Source: Streptomyces tirandamycinicus (lineage in GTDB: Bacteria; Actinomycetota; Actinomycetes; Streptomycetales; Streptomycetaceae). From it: a stretch of DNA of 64,000 nt. A program made the position numbers and the translations under genes. The stretch spans positions 6,616,531 to 6,680,530 of the forward strand of contig NZ_CP029188.1 of NCBI RefSeq assembly GCF_003097515.1. Reading direction: 5' to 3'. The notes under the pieces are model-generated. The model was given only the letters and a program-made list of their open reading frames with translations, did not search any database and was not told where the DNA came from. Positions 1-8,679 of the stretch are shown in pieces. Position 1 is the stretch's first letter. Every line of letters begins with the position of its first letter.

Positions 1-116
1 CACCCCGAGTCAGGCCCCCCGGAGGGAACGACTCGCCGAAGGACGGGTTAAAGCCCGGTCACACCCCGTCACGGCATGCTTCCTTCTGCAACTTCCTCAT
101 CCGAGAGAGCGACAAC

Positions 117-1871
117 GTGGCCATGCACAAGTCGTCCGAGGCACTGGGCGCGGACTCCTACGAAGACGAACTTCCCGTCCGGCGCAGGCGGCCCGGCAAT
201 GTGGTCGTGAAGTGGCTGACCACCACCGACCACAAGACGATCGGCACGCTCTACCTGTCGACGTCGTTCCTCTTCTTCTGCATCGGCGGGCTCATGGCGC
301 TGTATATGCGCGCCGAGTTGGCCCGTCCCGGCATGCAGATCATGTCGACCGAGCAGTTCAACCAGGCTTTCACGATGCACGGCACCGTGATGCTGCTGAT
401 GTTCGCGACGCCGCTGTTCGCCGGTTTCGCCAACTGGATCATGCCGCTGCAGATCGGCGCGCCCGATGTGGCGTTCCCGCGGCTGAACATGTTCGCGTAC
501 TGGCTGTACCTCTTCGGCTCGCTCATGGCGGTGGGTGGATTCCTCACCCCGAACGGCCCCCCGGACTTCGGCTGGTTCGCCTACTCCCCGCTGTCGAGCG
601 CCGTTCACACCCCGAACGTCGGCGCCGACCTCTGGATCACGGGTCTGGCCTTTTCCGGCTTCGGCACGATCCTCGGCTCGGTCAACTTCATCACCACGAT
701 CATCTGCATGCGCGCCCCCGGCATGACGATGTTCCGCATGCCGGTGTTCTGCTGGACCGTGCTGCTGACCGGTCTCCTGGTCCTGCTGGCCTTCCCGGTG
801 CTGGCCGCCGCCCTGTTCGCGCTGGAGGCCGACCGCAAGTTCGGCAGCCACATCTTCGACGCCTCCAACGGCGGCGCACTGCTGTGGCAGCACCTCTTCT
901 GGTTCTTCGGCCATCCCGAGGTGTACATCATCGCGCTGCCGTTCTTCGGCATCATCTCCGAGGTCATCCCGGTCTTCAGCCGCAAGCCGATCTTCGGCTA
1001 CATCGGCCTGGTGGCGGCGACCATCGCGATCGCCGGCCTTTCGGTCACCGTGTGGGCCCACCACATGTACGTCACCGGTGCGGTGCTGCTGCCGTTCTTC
1101 TCCTTCATGACCTTCCTCATCGCCATCCCGACCGGTGTGAAGATCTTCAACTGGGTCGGCACCATGTGGAAGGGGGCGTTGTCCTTCGAGACCCCGATGC
1201 TCTGGGCGATCGGCTTCCTGATCACCTTCACCTTCGGTGGTCTGACCGGCGTCATCCTGGCCTCGCCACCGATGGACTTCCACGTCTCCGACTCGTACTT
1301 CGTCGTCGCGCACTTCCACTACGTCGTGTTCGGCACCGTGGTCTTCGCGATGTTCGCCGGATTCCACTTCTGGTGGCCGAAGTTCACCGGCAAGATGCTC
1401 GACGAGCGCCTCGGCAAGATGACCTTCTGGACGCTCTTCATCGGATTCCAGGGCACGTTCCTGGTCCAGCACTGGCTGGGGGCCGAAGGCATGCCGCGCC
1501 GCTACGCCGACTACCTGGCCGCCGACGGCTTCACCGCGCTCAACACCGTCTCGACCATCAGCTCGTTCCTGCTCGGAATGTCGATCCTGCCCTTCCTCTA
1601 CAACGTGTGGAAGACCGAGAAGTACGGCGAGAAGATCCAGGTGGACGACCCGTGGGGCTACGGCCGCTCGCTCGAATGGGCGACGTCCTGCCCGCCGCCG
1701 CGGCACAACTTCTACACCCTGCCGCGGATCCGCTCAGAATCCCCGGCCTTCGATCTGCACCACCCGGATGTCGCGTCGAGCGACGAGGCGAGCCTCACCG
1801 GCCACCGGGACGTGTTCGAGCCCGGCAGGGGCGCGGCTCCCCCGCTGGGCGACGGCGGGGACACCCGGTGA
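117..1871 (+). CDS. ctaD: Cytochrome c oxidase subunit I (aa3-type), stand-alone copy
   Basis: This is the catalytic subunit of the respiratory haem-copper oxidase, a 12-helix membrane protein that reduces O2 and pumps protons. The 584-residue translation carries the family ligands: a MHGT motif for haem a, WQHLFWFFGHPEVY with the Cu-B His and cross-linked Tyr, WAHHMYV with the paired Cu-B His, and HFHYV for haems a3 and a. The GTG at 117 follows a GAGAGAG purine run at normal spacing, and an in-frame ATG two codons on is the alternative. Subunits II and III are not beside it, so this is probably a second ctaD copy outside the main oxidase operon. Its stop overlaps the next GTG start by four bases, which suggests translational coupling. 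Family assignment is secure. Which oxidase it serves is not known from this window. Confidence 0.96.
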   Translation: MAMHKSSEALGADSYEDELPVRRRRPGNVVVKWLTTTDHKTIGTLYLSTSFLFFCIGGLMALYMRAELARPGMQIMSTEQFNQAFTMHGTVMLLMFATPLFAGFANWIMPLQIGAPDVAFPRLNMFAYWLYLFGSLMAVGGFLTPNGPPDFGWFAYSPLSSAVHTPNVGADLWITGLAFSGFGTILGSVNFITTIICMRAPGMTMFRMPVFCWTVLLTGLLVLLAFPVLAAALFALEADRKFGSHIFDASNGGALLWQHLFWFFGHPEVYIIALPFFGIISEVIPVFSRKPIFGYIGLVAATIAIAGLSVTVWAHHMYVTGAVLLPFFSFMTFLIAIPTGVKIFNWVGTMWKGALSFETPMLWAIGFLITFTFGGLTGVILASPPMDFHVSDSYFVVAHFHYVVFGTVVFAMFAGFHFWWPKFTGKMLDERLGKMTFWTLFIGFQGTFLVQHWLGAEGMPRRYADYLAADGFTALNTVSTISSFLLGMSILPFLYNVWKTEKYGEKIQVDDPWGYGRSLEWATSCPPPRHNFYTLPRIRSESPAFDLHHPDVASSDEASLTGHRDVFEPGRGAAPPLGDGGDTR

Positions 1872-2236
1872 CCCGCGAGGAGCGCCAAGCCCCCGACAGC
1901 GTCGACACGGCGGCGGGCCTCGCCCGGCTGGAGGGCTACCTCATGGCCAACGCCCACGTCCGCGCGGCCCGTACGGCGGCTGAGAGTCTCGCCGACCGCA
2001 TGCCCTGGCTCACGGCCGACGAACGCACCGAACTCGTACGCCTCAGCACCGCCGACCGCATCCAGGCGTCCCGGGAGCAGTTCGAGGCGGTGGCGGTACG
2101 CGCCCGCGAACTGGAGACGCAGTACGCGGCCCGCTACGGCGAACTGCGGCGCCGCGTCCTGTGCCGGGGAGTCGCCTGCGCGGCCGTCTGCGTCACCGTC
2201 TGCACGACCACCGTCGTCCTCGCCGCCCACCGGTGA
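1868..2236 (+). CDS. Small hypothetical protein with C-terminal membrane helix
   Basis: A 122-residue protein that starts at a GTG overlapping the ctaD stop (GTGA). The first 95 or so residues are charged and probably helical (ARLEGYLMANAHVRAARTAAESLADR, then a Glu/Arg-rich stretch). Residues about 100-120 form one hydrophobic, Cys-rich segment (VACAAVCVTVCTTTVVLAA) that looks like a tail anchor. No enzymatic motif is visible. The overlap with ctaD implies co-translation, so it may be a small accessory or a regulatory partner of that oxidase subunit, but this rests only on position. Confidence 0.75.
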   Translation: MTREERQAPDSVDTAAGLARLEGYLMANAHVRAARTAAESLADRMPWLTADERTELVRLSTADRIQASREQFEAVAVRARELETQYAARYGELRRRVLCRGVACAAVCVTVCTTTVVLAAHR

Positions 2237-2404
2237 CGGAGCGCCCGCCCCCGGGGCCGGCGCCTCCCGCACGACGGCGCGCGGCGCCACCACACCCGAG
2301 GGCCGGACGTGGGGCCGTCCGTGCCTCGCGCGTGTGCCGGACCCCGCGGTAGGCGTGACGATGGAAGGGCAACGTCGGTACCGCCGCCCGTGAAGGAGCT
2401 CACC

Positions 2405-2740
2405 GTGGCAGCCGAACACGCCACCCCGCAGGCCGAGCCGGTCATCTCCGCGTCCACGGCCGGCCGGCGGGCCGAACTGGTCCTGCACGGGGAGATCGGG
2501 GCCGCGACCCTGCGGGAACTGGAGGAACGCCTCGACGCACCCGGGTTCGCCGGGGCCGCCGAGTGGGTCGTGGACATGAGCGGGGTCACCCGCCTCGACC
2601 TCGCCTGCGCGTACGCGCTCCTGCGGGTGGCCACCCGGCCCGGGAGGGCCCCGGCCGTGACCATCCGCGGGGCACGGCGCGCGGTCCGGCGGACGCTGCG
2701 CCACGCCGGGCTCGACGCGGTCGCCACGATCGCGGAGTGA
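2405..2740 (+). CDS. STAS-domain protein (anti-sigma factor antagonist-like)
   Basis: A 111-residue single-domain protein. The pattern LVLHGEIGAATLRELEERL, then WVVDMSGVTRLDLACAYALLRVA, matches the beta-alpha fold of STAS proteins of the SpoIIAA/RsbV type, which bind HATPase anti-sigma factors and are controlled by phosphorylation. The usual phospho-acceptor region (DxSGVxxxD) reads DMSGVTRLD, followed by LACAYAL where active antagonists normally have Ser, so switching by phosphorylation is doubtful. I chose GTG 2405 because AAGGAG lies six bases upstream. The GTG at 2390 is in frame but has no comparable ribosome site. No partner gene is adjacent. Confidence 0.72.
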   Translation: MAAEHATPQAEPVISASTAGRRAELVLHGEIGAATLRELEERLDAPGFAGAAEWVVDMSGVTRLDLACAYALLRVATRPGRAPAVTIRGARRAVRRTLRHAGLDAVATIAE

Positions 2741-2951
2741 CCGGCGGCCCCCGGGCGCCTCTTCGGTGGGTCCGCCGGTGCGCCGTACCGGACGCCCGAA
2801 CCATCCGGCACGGAACGCATCGGGGCCGCAGGGCGGCCGGGCACCCGGGCCTCACGTGCTCTCCCACGTCCTCGCGGCAGGGACGCGGCACCGCGCCCCG
2901 CCCCAAGGGCGGTGTGAGCACGGCGAGAGCGGGCCGCGGGTTCGGCAGCGA

Positions 2952-3521
2952 TCACGAGTGCGACACGGGGTGTGCGTCCCGCCGCCGCCCGGCGAGGTCG
3001 CGCCTGGTGGCGGACATCAGGTGGCGGCGCGTCACACGGGCGCATTCGTGCCAGAACGGCACGGCGGTCAGATACGCGCCGAGCGCCGACAGGATCCCGA
3101 GCGAGACGTCCACGCTGAGCCGTCCCTGTCTGGCCCAGTAGACGTCCCGCAGATCGAGGAGCAGGGCGAACTCGTCGGCGATGAGGGCGGTTCCCGAACC
3201 GTACGCGGCGGCGAGGGCCGGGTGGCCGACCGCGCGCTCGTCGCCCCGCACGGCGACGAGGCCGATGCCCGCCAGGGTCACGATCCCCAGGTTGTAGTGG
3301 TGGAAGTGCCGCCCGGCGGCGGTGATGTTCCCCCAGGGCAGCCATCCGCCGCGGATTCCGTGGGTGATGAGCCGGACGCCACCCCATGTGGCGCCGAAGG
3401 ACATCCACGTCACGATCAGCGACCTCTTGGTCGGCGTCAGGTGCCGATCCGCCGATTCGTGCCAGCGCGTGACGAGCCCCGGCCGTGGCCGGTTCCTCCC
3501 CCTGGCGGCGTCACCGCCCAC
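2952..3521 (-). CDS. Integral membrane protein of unknown function
   Basis: About 189 residues from a GTG at 3521 that overlaps the stop of the upstream gene by 11 bases, with GGAG ten bases before it. The conserved-looking core begins at LTPTKRSLIVTWMSFGATWGG and has about four hydrophobic segments. It includes HFHHYNLGIVTLAGIGLVAV and GSGTALIADEFALLLDLRDVYWA, in which paired His and acidic residues lie at helix ends. This pattern occurs in unnamed actinobacterial membrane proteins, and I cannot give a function. An internal GTG at 3413 is a shorter alternative start but would cut into the first helix region. Confidence 0.7.
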   Translation of the reverse strand: MGGDAARGRNRPRPGLVTRWHESADRHLTPTKRSLIVTWMSFGATWGGVRLITHGIRGGWLPWGNITAAGRHFHHYNLGIVTLAGIGLVAVRGDERAVGHPALAAAYGSGTALIADEFALLLDLRDVYWARQGRLSVDVSLGILSALGAYLTAVPFWHECARVTRRHLMSATRRDLAGRRRDAHPVSHS

Positions 3522-3816
3522 GGGTTCGGCACTCCGGACTCGGCGGAGCGGGATCGGTCTTCCGCTCCACGGCCCCGTCCCCGACGTCCAGGGCCGAGCG
3601 GGCACCGGCGCCACCGGCGGCGTGGCGGAAGGCTCGGGCGACGGCGTCCATGCAGTCGCCGCAGTACTCGTCGCGTTCGTCCGCGGCGTCCGGCTGCCAC
3701 GCGGCCGTGCCACCGGCCATCCGGGCGCACAGGGCGTCGCCGTTGCGGTCGAGGGCGTGCCACAGGAGTGTGGTCGAACCCTCCGCGGCTATTCGCTCAG
3801 CGCACATGCTGTACAT
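3511..3816 (-). CDS. Small hypothetical protein with Cys pair
   Basis: A 101-residue protein starting at ATG 3816, which has a strong ribosome site (GGAGG, six bases upstream). It begins MYSMCAERIAAEGSTTLLWHALDRNG and contains ERDEYCGDCMDAVARAF, a CxxC that could bind metal or form a disulfide. No signal peptide or membrane helix is seen. It is followed with an 11-base overlap by the membrane-protein gene on the same strand, so the two are probably one transcript. Function is unknown. Confidence 0.62.
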   Translation of the reverse strand: MYSMCAERIAAEGSTTLLWHALDRNGDALCARMAGGTAAWQPDAADERDEYCGDCMDAVARAFRHAAGGAGARSALDVGDGAVERKTDPAPPSPECRTRGR

Positions 3817-4207
3817 CGGCCACCTCCGCCCCGGACGCCGCGAGATCCGCGGTTCGGTTCCATCAGAGTCCCCGGCCGTTCCGGCTGCCACTCAAACGCC
3901 ATCGAACGGGTGAAACCCACGGCCCGGCTGGTGCGGGCTCCCGGCGGACGGGGCAACTCACCCGGCCGGCCGCCGGTTCGGCCCGCCGGGGGAGTGCACC
4001 CCGGACGGGGCCTCGCGCGGGACGGCGATCCGGCCGACTCCGCCGCGGCAGGTCCCGCCTCCTCCACCCCGGCGCCTCCTCCACCCCGCCCGAACCGCCC
4101 GATCCCGCCCGATCGGAGGTTGTCCGTGCGACGGGCGTTTCAGCCGCCGATCGTCGGCGACCCGTCTGGGGACGGACGAACATCCGCGAACGGAGGAGGC
4201 GTTCCAC
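3817..4207. other. Intergenic region between divergent genes
   Basis: No convincing gene. It must hold the promoters of the minus-strand pair that starts at 3816 and the WhiB-family gene at 4208. A GCCTCCTCCACCCC-like repeat occurs twice around 4057-4086. I cannot assign -35 or -10 boxes with confidence. Confidence 0.5.
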
Positions 4208-4483
4208 GTGGAGCACGAGAACTGGCGTCATGACGCGGCATGCCGGGACGAGGACCCCGATCTCTTCTTCCCCATCGGCACCAGCGGACCCGCCCTGCTG
4301 CAGGTGGCCGCGGCCAAGGCCGTCTGCGCGCGGTGTCCCGTACGGGAGCGGTGCCTCGAGTGGGCCATGGCCCACGGCCAGGACTCCGGGGTGTGGGGCG
4401 GCCTCGGCGAGGACGAACGGCGCGCCCTCAAGCGCCGGACGGCACTGCGGAACCGGCGGGAGCGGCACGGTTCCGCCTCGTAG
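4208..4483 (+). CDS. WhiB-family iron-sulfur transcription regulator
   Basis: A 91-residue WhiB-like protein. The four cluster-binding cysteines are present (AACRDED, then AVCARCPVRERC, giving Cys-Xn-Cys-x2-Cys-x5-Cys), followed by the GVWGG turn and a basic C-terminal tail (RRALKRRTALRNRRERHG) for DNA contact. Members bind a [4Fe-4S] cluster and usually act with the principal sigma factor in development, redox or antibiotic-resistance control. The start is GTG 4208 with AGGAGG eight bases upstream. I cannot tell which wbl paralogue it is, and no target gene is implied by the neighbours. Confidence 0.93.
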   Translation: MEHENWRHDAACRDEDPDLFFPIGTSGPALLQVAAAKAVCARCPVRERCLEWAMAHGQDSGVWGGLGEDERRALKRRTALRNRRERHGSAS

Positions 4484-4557
4484 CCGGCGCACGGCACGGC
4501 ACCCCGCACGCACGGCACCTTGTCGAGGAGGACCTGGTCGTTCCGGGGACGCCGTAC

Positions 4558-4689
4558 GTGGACCCAGTCGGCTGGGACCCGCTGATCATGAAGTTCTGCG
4601 AGTGCTTCGGGGCCGGAGGCAACGTCCACCCGTCGAGGCTCGCCGAGGGCTGGAAGATGCCGCACCGGCGCCGCTCGACGGCCGTCTGA
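4558..4689 (+). CDS. Possible short or 5'-truncated hypothetical gene
   Basis: A 43-codon reading frame from GTG 4558 (VDPVGWDPLIMKFCECFGAGG) with GGGGA eight bases upstream. Third-position GC is very high, and the coding-like bias extends upstream to about 4519 in the same frame without a usable start. It could therefore be a remnant of a longer gene. It contains a CxC and ends in a basic tail. Nothing identifies a function. Confidence 0.3.
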   Translation: MDPVGWDPLIMKFCECFGAGGNVHPSRLAEGWKMPHRRRSTAV

Positions 4690-4745
4690 GCGGGCGTCCG
4701 GCGGCCGCCGCCCCCGTCAAGGTCGCCCGTTGCCGGGACACGCGC

Positions 4746-5441
4746 CTAGCGCTCCGGGCGACCGGGCGGGTCGAGCCGCCCGCCCGGCAGGACGAGTACG
4801 GCCGCCAGCAGCACGACGGGCAGCAGAGGCGCCGCGGTCCTCGCCGTGCCGACGGCGAGTGCGCCGAGCGCGGCACCGGCCGGGATCGCCGCGAGCAGGG
4901 CGACCCTGCCCCAGTCCGGTCGCCTGCGCGCCAGGACATCGGCCAGCACGGCGGTGAGCAGTCCCGTCATGTACGTGGTGGAGACGCCCGGCGGAGCGGT
5001 GGCACGGACCGTCGCGCTCTGACATCCCATCGCCAGGGCGGCGGCCCCCAGGAGAACGGTGCGTACGGGTGCGGAAGGGGTGCCGTCCGTCGCGAGCCAG
5101 CCCACCAGCACCCCGCACAGCAGCAGCATCTCCCCGGTGAGCAGGCCCCGCACGGCCGACCGGCCCTTCCGTTCACGACGCTCGCGGTAGCGGGCACCGA
5201 GCAGCACGCCGGCGATGTAGCCGGCAAGAGCGACGACGGAGTTCCCCGCCAGGGCGGGGTCGGAGCCGCCGGCCGCGATCCCGACGAGTGCGAGATTGGC
5301 CGTCATCACACTGACGAAGACCCCGCCGAGGGCGAGGAAGCCGATCGCGTTCAGTGCCCCCGCCAGCAGTGTCAGCAGCAGGAACGGGGCCCGGGACCGC
5401 GGACTCCCCGGACCTGGCGGCGACGGCGCGGACGCCTCCAT
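4746..5441 (-). CDS. DUF1275 (YoaK-like) membrane protein
   Basis: A 231-residue protein with about six hydrophobic segments. It begins with a Pro/Ser-rich stretch, then FLLLTLLAGALNAIGFLALGGVFVSVMTANLALVG, the typical first unit of the DUF1275 family with its Met-Thr-(Ala/Gly)-Asn turn. A second turn, TYMTGLLTAVLADVLARR, follows in the middle. ATG 5441 is preceded by GGGAGG at six bases. Members are inner-membrane proteins of undetermined function. Longer readings upstream (to 5537) lack a ribosome site. Confidence 0.85.
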   Translation of the reverse strand: MEASAPSPPGPGSPRSRAPFLLLTLLAGALNAIGFLALGGVFVSVMTANLALVGIAAGGSDPALAGNSVVALAGYIAGVLLGARYRERRERKGRSAVRGLLTGEMLLLCGVLVGWLATDGTPSAPVRTVLLGAAALAMGCQSATVRATAPPGVSTTYMTGLLTAVLADVLARRRPDWGRVALLAAIPAGAALGALAVGTARTAAPLLPVVLLAAVLVLPGGRLDPPGRPER

Positions 5442-5598
5442 CGGGCACCTCCCTGGATTCGCCCGTGCCGTGCGAGGGCGGTCCGGGTGCCGGCCCGATC
5501 GCGCTCGGTTCGACGAGCCTAAGGGCTGTCTCCTCATCCCCAGTGGAGCAGCGCGCGGCCGACCTCAGGTGCCGGCTGTTGGTCGTTGGCTGTCATTT

Positions 5599-5643
5599 GT
5601 CAGCTGTCAGCCGTCACTCGTCGACCGTCAGCTGTCAGCCGTC
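5599..5643. repeat. Direct repeat of a 17-base TGTCAGC-containing unit
   Basis: GTCAGCTGTCAGCCGTC occurs at 5599-5615 and again at 5627-5643, with shorter related TGTCA and CGTCA pieces around it. The TGTCAGC heptamer recurs in the divergent control region at 26474-26480, which may be chance. Confidence 0.6.
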
Positions 5644-5660
5644 GGCCGCCCGTCGTTGAC

Positions 5661-5700
5661 GTGTCGGCGTGTCGGCGTGTCGGTGTGTCGGCATGTCGAC
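5661..5700. repeat. Five tandem octamers (GTGTCGGC)
   Basis: Five head-to-tail 8-base units: GTGTCGGC, GTGTCGGC, GTGTCGGT, GTGTCGGC, ATGTCGAC. This is a simple microsatellite-like array in non-coding DNA. Confidence 0.85.
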
Positions 5701-5966
5701 CTCGGCCTCCGGCCCGTGCCCGCCTGGCCGGGGGCCCGCCCTCCGCGTCCGCACCACCGGCGGGCACCCCCCGCCCGCCAACACCGCACCTCGGCAGGCG
5801 AGTTGTCATGTCGCGCCACACCTACGCGCGTCCCGCTGCGTTGACACAAAGCTGTCGCCGCCCGTGCATCAAGCTGACAGACATCCGTCCGATGTAAGCG
5901 CCGCCGCCCTGGCAGGGTCGCACATGGCGAACTTCCCCCACCCGTGAGCCACAACAGGGAGCACAC

Positions 5967-6263
5967 ATGGACCTGATGTCACTTGCGAAGAGACCGCTTC
6001 GAGCCACCCGTGCCGGTGTCGTCGCCGGACTCGCGACCGTCGCACTCCTGACGACCGCCGGCACCGCCGTCGCCGCGTCCGCCCCGCACGGCGACGACGC
6101 CGCCGTGCCGATCGGATCGGGCGCCCCGCAGCTCTCGGAGGGTCTCCTCCCGGCCGCACTGGTCACCGAGATCGTCTGCCGCCAACTCGAGAGCGCGGCC
6201 CGCGGCGGTGTCGTCCCCGAGGAGGCGCTCGCCCTCTGCAAGCACGTCAACGGCTGGGACTAG
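5967..6263 (+). CDS. Small secreted protein, first gene of the SARP unit
   Basis: A 98-residue protein with a clear Sec signal peptide: a basic N-end (LAKRPLRATRAG), a hydrophobic core (VVAGLATVALLTTAGTAV), and a probable cleavage after AVAA near residue 37. The mature part of about 60 residues contains two Cys (EIVCRQL and ALCKHV) that may form a disulfide. GGGAGC lies before ATG 5967. It ends 14 bases before the SARP regulator, so co-transcription is likely. No known family is recognised. It is not a Ser/Thr/Cys-rich precursor like the one at 26175. Confidence 0.7.
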   Translation: MDLMSLAKRPLRATRAGVVAGLATVALLTTAGTAVAASAPHGDDAAVPIGSGAPQLSEGLLPAALVTEIVCRQLESAARGGVVPEEALALCKHVNGWD

Positions 6264-6277
6264 GCGGGCGTGCCGCG

Positions 6278-8674
6278 ATGCGGTTTCAGCTGCTGGGACC
6301 GCTGAGCATCACCGACGGTGCCGACAGCGTGGTCCTCCCGCCCTCAAAGCCGACCGTTCTCCTCGCCTCCCTGCTGCTGCACGCCAACAACGTCGTCTCC
6401 GTGGAGTACCTCCAGCGCACCATGTGGGGTGAGGAGCAGCCCGCGACGGCCAGGGCGGCACTCCAGACGTGTGTACTGCGGCTGCGGCGGCTGTTCGTGA
6501 AGCACGGTGTGACCGGCGCGCCGATCGAGGCCGTTCCCGGCGGCTACCGCATCTGTGCAGGGGCGGACTCCCTCGACCTGATCGGATTCCGGGAAAGGCT
6601 GCGTCTGGCCGCGGCGTACGCGCACGACCCGGAGAAGGAACTGCACACCCTGGAGGACGCGCTGTCGCTGTGGCAGGGGCCGCTGCTGGCGAACGTCCGC
6701 TCGGACGTGCTGCGGCGCGACGAGGTGCCGCGGCTCGCGGAGGAGCGGCTGCGCACCGTCGAGAGGGTCTGCGATCTTCAACTCGCCCTGGGTCGCTGCG
6801 GTGAGGCACTGGTCGCCCTCTGGGGTGCCACCCGTGCCCACCCGGGTCACGAGCGCTTCCGTGAGCAGCTGATCGAGGCGCTGTACCGGAGCGGGCGGCA
6901 GACGGAGGCGCTGGCGGAGTACCGGAGGGTGAAGGCGTATCTGCGGGCCGAGCTGGGCGTGGACCCGTCCTTGGCCCTGCGGGAACTCGAACTGGCCATC
7001 CTGCGCGGCGACGACCTCGGGCGTACCGCTCCCGCCGTCACCGCGGCGGCCCGGTCGCGGTCCCGGCTGGCGGTGGCGGCAGGCCGCGGGGAGCGGCGGC
7101 CGTCGCTCCCCGCGGGCGCCGCGACGGTCGCACCGGTGCCGGCGACCGCCCTGGCGGTGCCGCATCGGGGGCCCGCCGAGGGCCCTCCCGGCGAAGCCCC
7201 GGGCTCCGGTGGCGAGCCGGTCCGGGCGGCCCCGCCGGCACAGCTCCCCGCTGCCCCCGGCGGACCTGCCGGCGCCACCCTGACCGGGGCCGGTGCCGGC
7301 CCCGGGCGTTCCGAGGCCGCCGCCGGCGCGCAGGGTCTCGCAGGCGGGGGCGGCGCGGAGGAACTGACGGGCGGGGGCGGCGCGACGGGCTTCACGGCCG
7401 GGGGCGGTGCCGTGCCCTCCGTCCGGCCGCTGACCGGCCCCGCCACCCCGCCCGCGGAAACGCCGCCCCGCGCGCGGCCGGTGACGGTCTCGGGACCCGC
7501 CGAGGCGGCGCTGCCTCCGTCGGCCCGGGACGCGTCCGGGGCCAGCGCAGCCCCGGCACACGAGGGTGTTTCCGGCCTCGTCGCCCCGGTCCCTGCCGTA
7601 CCGGCGTTCACCGGCCGGGCCTCCGAGGCCGCCGCCGTCAGTGGGCGCCTCACCGCACGTGAGGGGCACGACGCGTCGACCGTGGTGGTGTCCGGGGCGC
7701 CCGGGACGGGCAAGACCGCGCTCGCCCGGCAGGCGGCCCACCTCGCGGCGGACGGCTTCCCCGGTGGCCGGTACCTCGTCCGGATGGTCCACCCCGACGG
7801 GCGGCCCGTCACCGCAGGCGAGGTCACGGCGGAGGTGACGGCGGCGCTGGGAGAGCCGTACGCCCGCGGCCGGGCCCTGCTCGTCCTCGACGACGTGCTC
7901 GACGCCGCCCAGATCCTGCCCCTGCTGCACACACGCCCCGACGTCTCCGCCCTCGTCACCAGCAGAAGGGGGCTCGCCGGACTGATCGCCGCGCACGGCG
8001 GCTGGGTCCAGCGCCTCGGCCCGCTGGCCGAGCACGAGTCGTACGACCTGCTGCACACGGCACTCGGCGCCGAACGGGTCGGCGCGGAACCCGACGCCGC
8101 CCGGGCGCTGGCCGAGGTCTGCTGCCACCTTCCGCTCGCACTGCGGATCGTGACGGCACGTCTGCTCACCCGCCCGGCGCTGCGGCTCGCCGACTGCGCC
8201 GGGTGGCTGGCCGGCGACCCGCTGGCCCGGCTCTCCCTGCCCGGCTCGCCGCACATGTCCCTCCGCCGGGTGCTGGACGAGGCGCTCGGCCGGGTCGACG
8301 GGGCATCGGCACGGGCCTTCCTGCGCATCGGCGCGGGAACGTCCGGCGTACTCCACACCTCCGACGGCGCCGCCCTGCTCGGTCTGCCCCCGCCCGAGAC
8401 CGAGGACCTCCTCGAACGGCTGGCGGACGCCGGGCTGCTCGAAGAGGGCCCGCCCGGCCCGTACCGCATGCACGACTTCCTGCGCCTGTACGCACGGGGC
8501 AACGACTCCCCCTCCGTCCCGCCGGCACGGGGCAGCGACTCCCCACCCGTCCCGCCACCCGTCCCGCCACTCGTGCCGACGCCCGTCGCTCCATCCGTTC
8601 CCCCGCCCGGCTCCCCACCCCCGCCGGTCTCCCTGCCCGCGACCCCGCCCGCCCGTCCCGAACAGAAGGTGTGA
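6278..8674 (+). CDS. SARP-family activator with NB-ARC ATPase domain (AfsR-like)
   Basis: A 798-residue regulator. Residues 1-95 form the winged-helix OmpR-like DNA-binding domain (RFQLLGPLSI and AALQTCVLRLRRL). Residues about 100-240 form the bacterial transcriptional activation domain (ALSLWQGPLLANV and ALYRSGRQTEALAEYRRVKAYL). A Pro/Gly/Ala linker follows (about 250-440). The NB-ARC ATPase has a P-loop SGAPGTGKT near residue 471 and Walker B LLVLDDV near 534. It ends in a Pro-rich tail without the TPR domain of full-length AfsR. SARPs activate antibiotic clusters by binding direct heptamer repeats. It is directly upstream of the first modification gene (five-base gap), so it probably controls and is co-transcribed with the RiPP operon. 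Confidence 0.92.
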   Translation: MRFQLLGPLSITDGADSVVLPPSKPTVLLASLLLHANNVVSVEYLQRTMWGEEQPATARAALQTCVLRLRRLFVKHGVTGAPIEAVPGGYRICAGADSLDLIGFRERLRLAAAYAHDPEKELHTLEDALSLWQGPLLANVRSDVLRRDEVPRLAEERLRTVERVCDLQLALGRCGEALVALWGATRAHPGHERFREQLIEALYRSGRQTEALAEYRRVKAYLRAELGVDPSLALRELELAILRGDDLGRTAPAVTAAARSRSRLAVAAGRGERRPSLPAGAATVAPVPATALAVPHRGPAEGPPGEAPGSGGEPVRAAPPAQLPAAPGGPAGATLTGAGAGPGRSEAAAGAQGLAGGGGAEELTGGGGATGFTAGGGAVPSVRPLTGPATPPAETPPRARPVTVSGPAEAALPPSARDASGASAAPAHEGVSGLVAPVPAVPAFTGRASEAAAVSGRLTAREGHDASTVVVSGAPGTGKTALARQAAHLAADGFPGGRYLVRMVHPDGRPVTAGEVTAEVTAALGEPYARGRALLVLDDVLDAAQILPLLHTRPDVSALVTSRRGLAGLIAAHGGWVQRLGPLAEHESYDLLHTALGAERVGAEPDAARALAEVCCHLPLALRIVTARLLTRPALRLADCAGWLAGDPLARLSLPGSPHMSLRRVLDEALGRVDGASARAFLRIGAGTSGVLHTSDGAALLGLPPPETEDLLERLADAGLLEEGPPGPYRMHDFLRLYARGNDSPSVPPARGSDSPPVPPPVPPLVPTPVAPSVPPPGSPPPPVSLPATPPARPEQKV

Positions 8675-8679
8675 CCGCC

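Larger units (their letters stand above)
5442..5966. other. Gene-poor region upstream of the RiPP cluster, with repeats
   Basis: No gene is supported. It contains two short repeat systems (5599-5643 and 5661-5700) and then a run near 5841 with TTGACA that could be a -35 box for the 5967/6278 genes, although no good -10 is seen. The interval separates housekeeping genes from the RiPP cluster and could mark the border of the cluster. Confidence 0.5.

Noticed and set aside
69..1706. Long open frame antisense to ctaD
   Set aside because: It is the mirror of a secure gene in GC-rich DNA. Its translation is Arg/Glu/His-rich with no domain, and similar antisense frames lie over most real genes here (for example 43078-47550 and 6847-9849).
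5967..6263. RiPP precursor at the start of the cluster
   Set aside because: It has a Sec signal peptide and an ordinary two-Cys mature region, and lacks a leader like that of the 26175 peptide.
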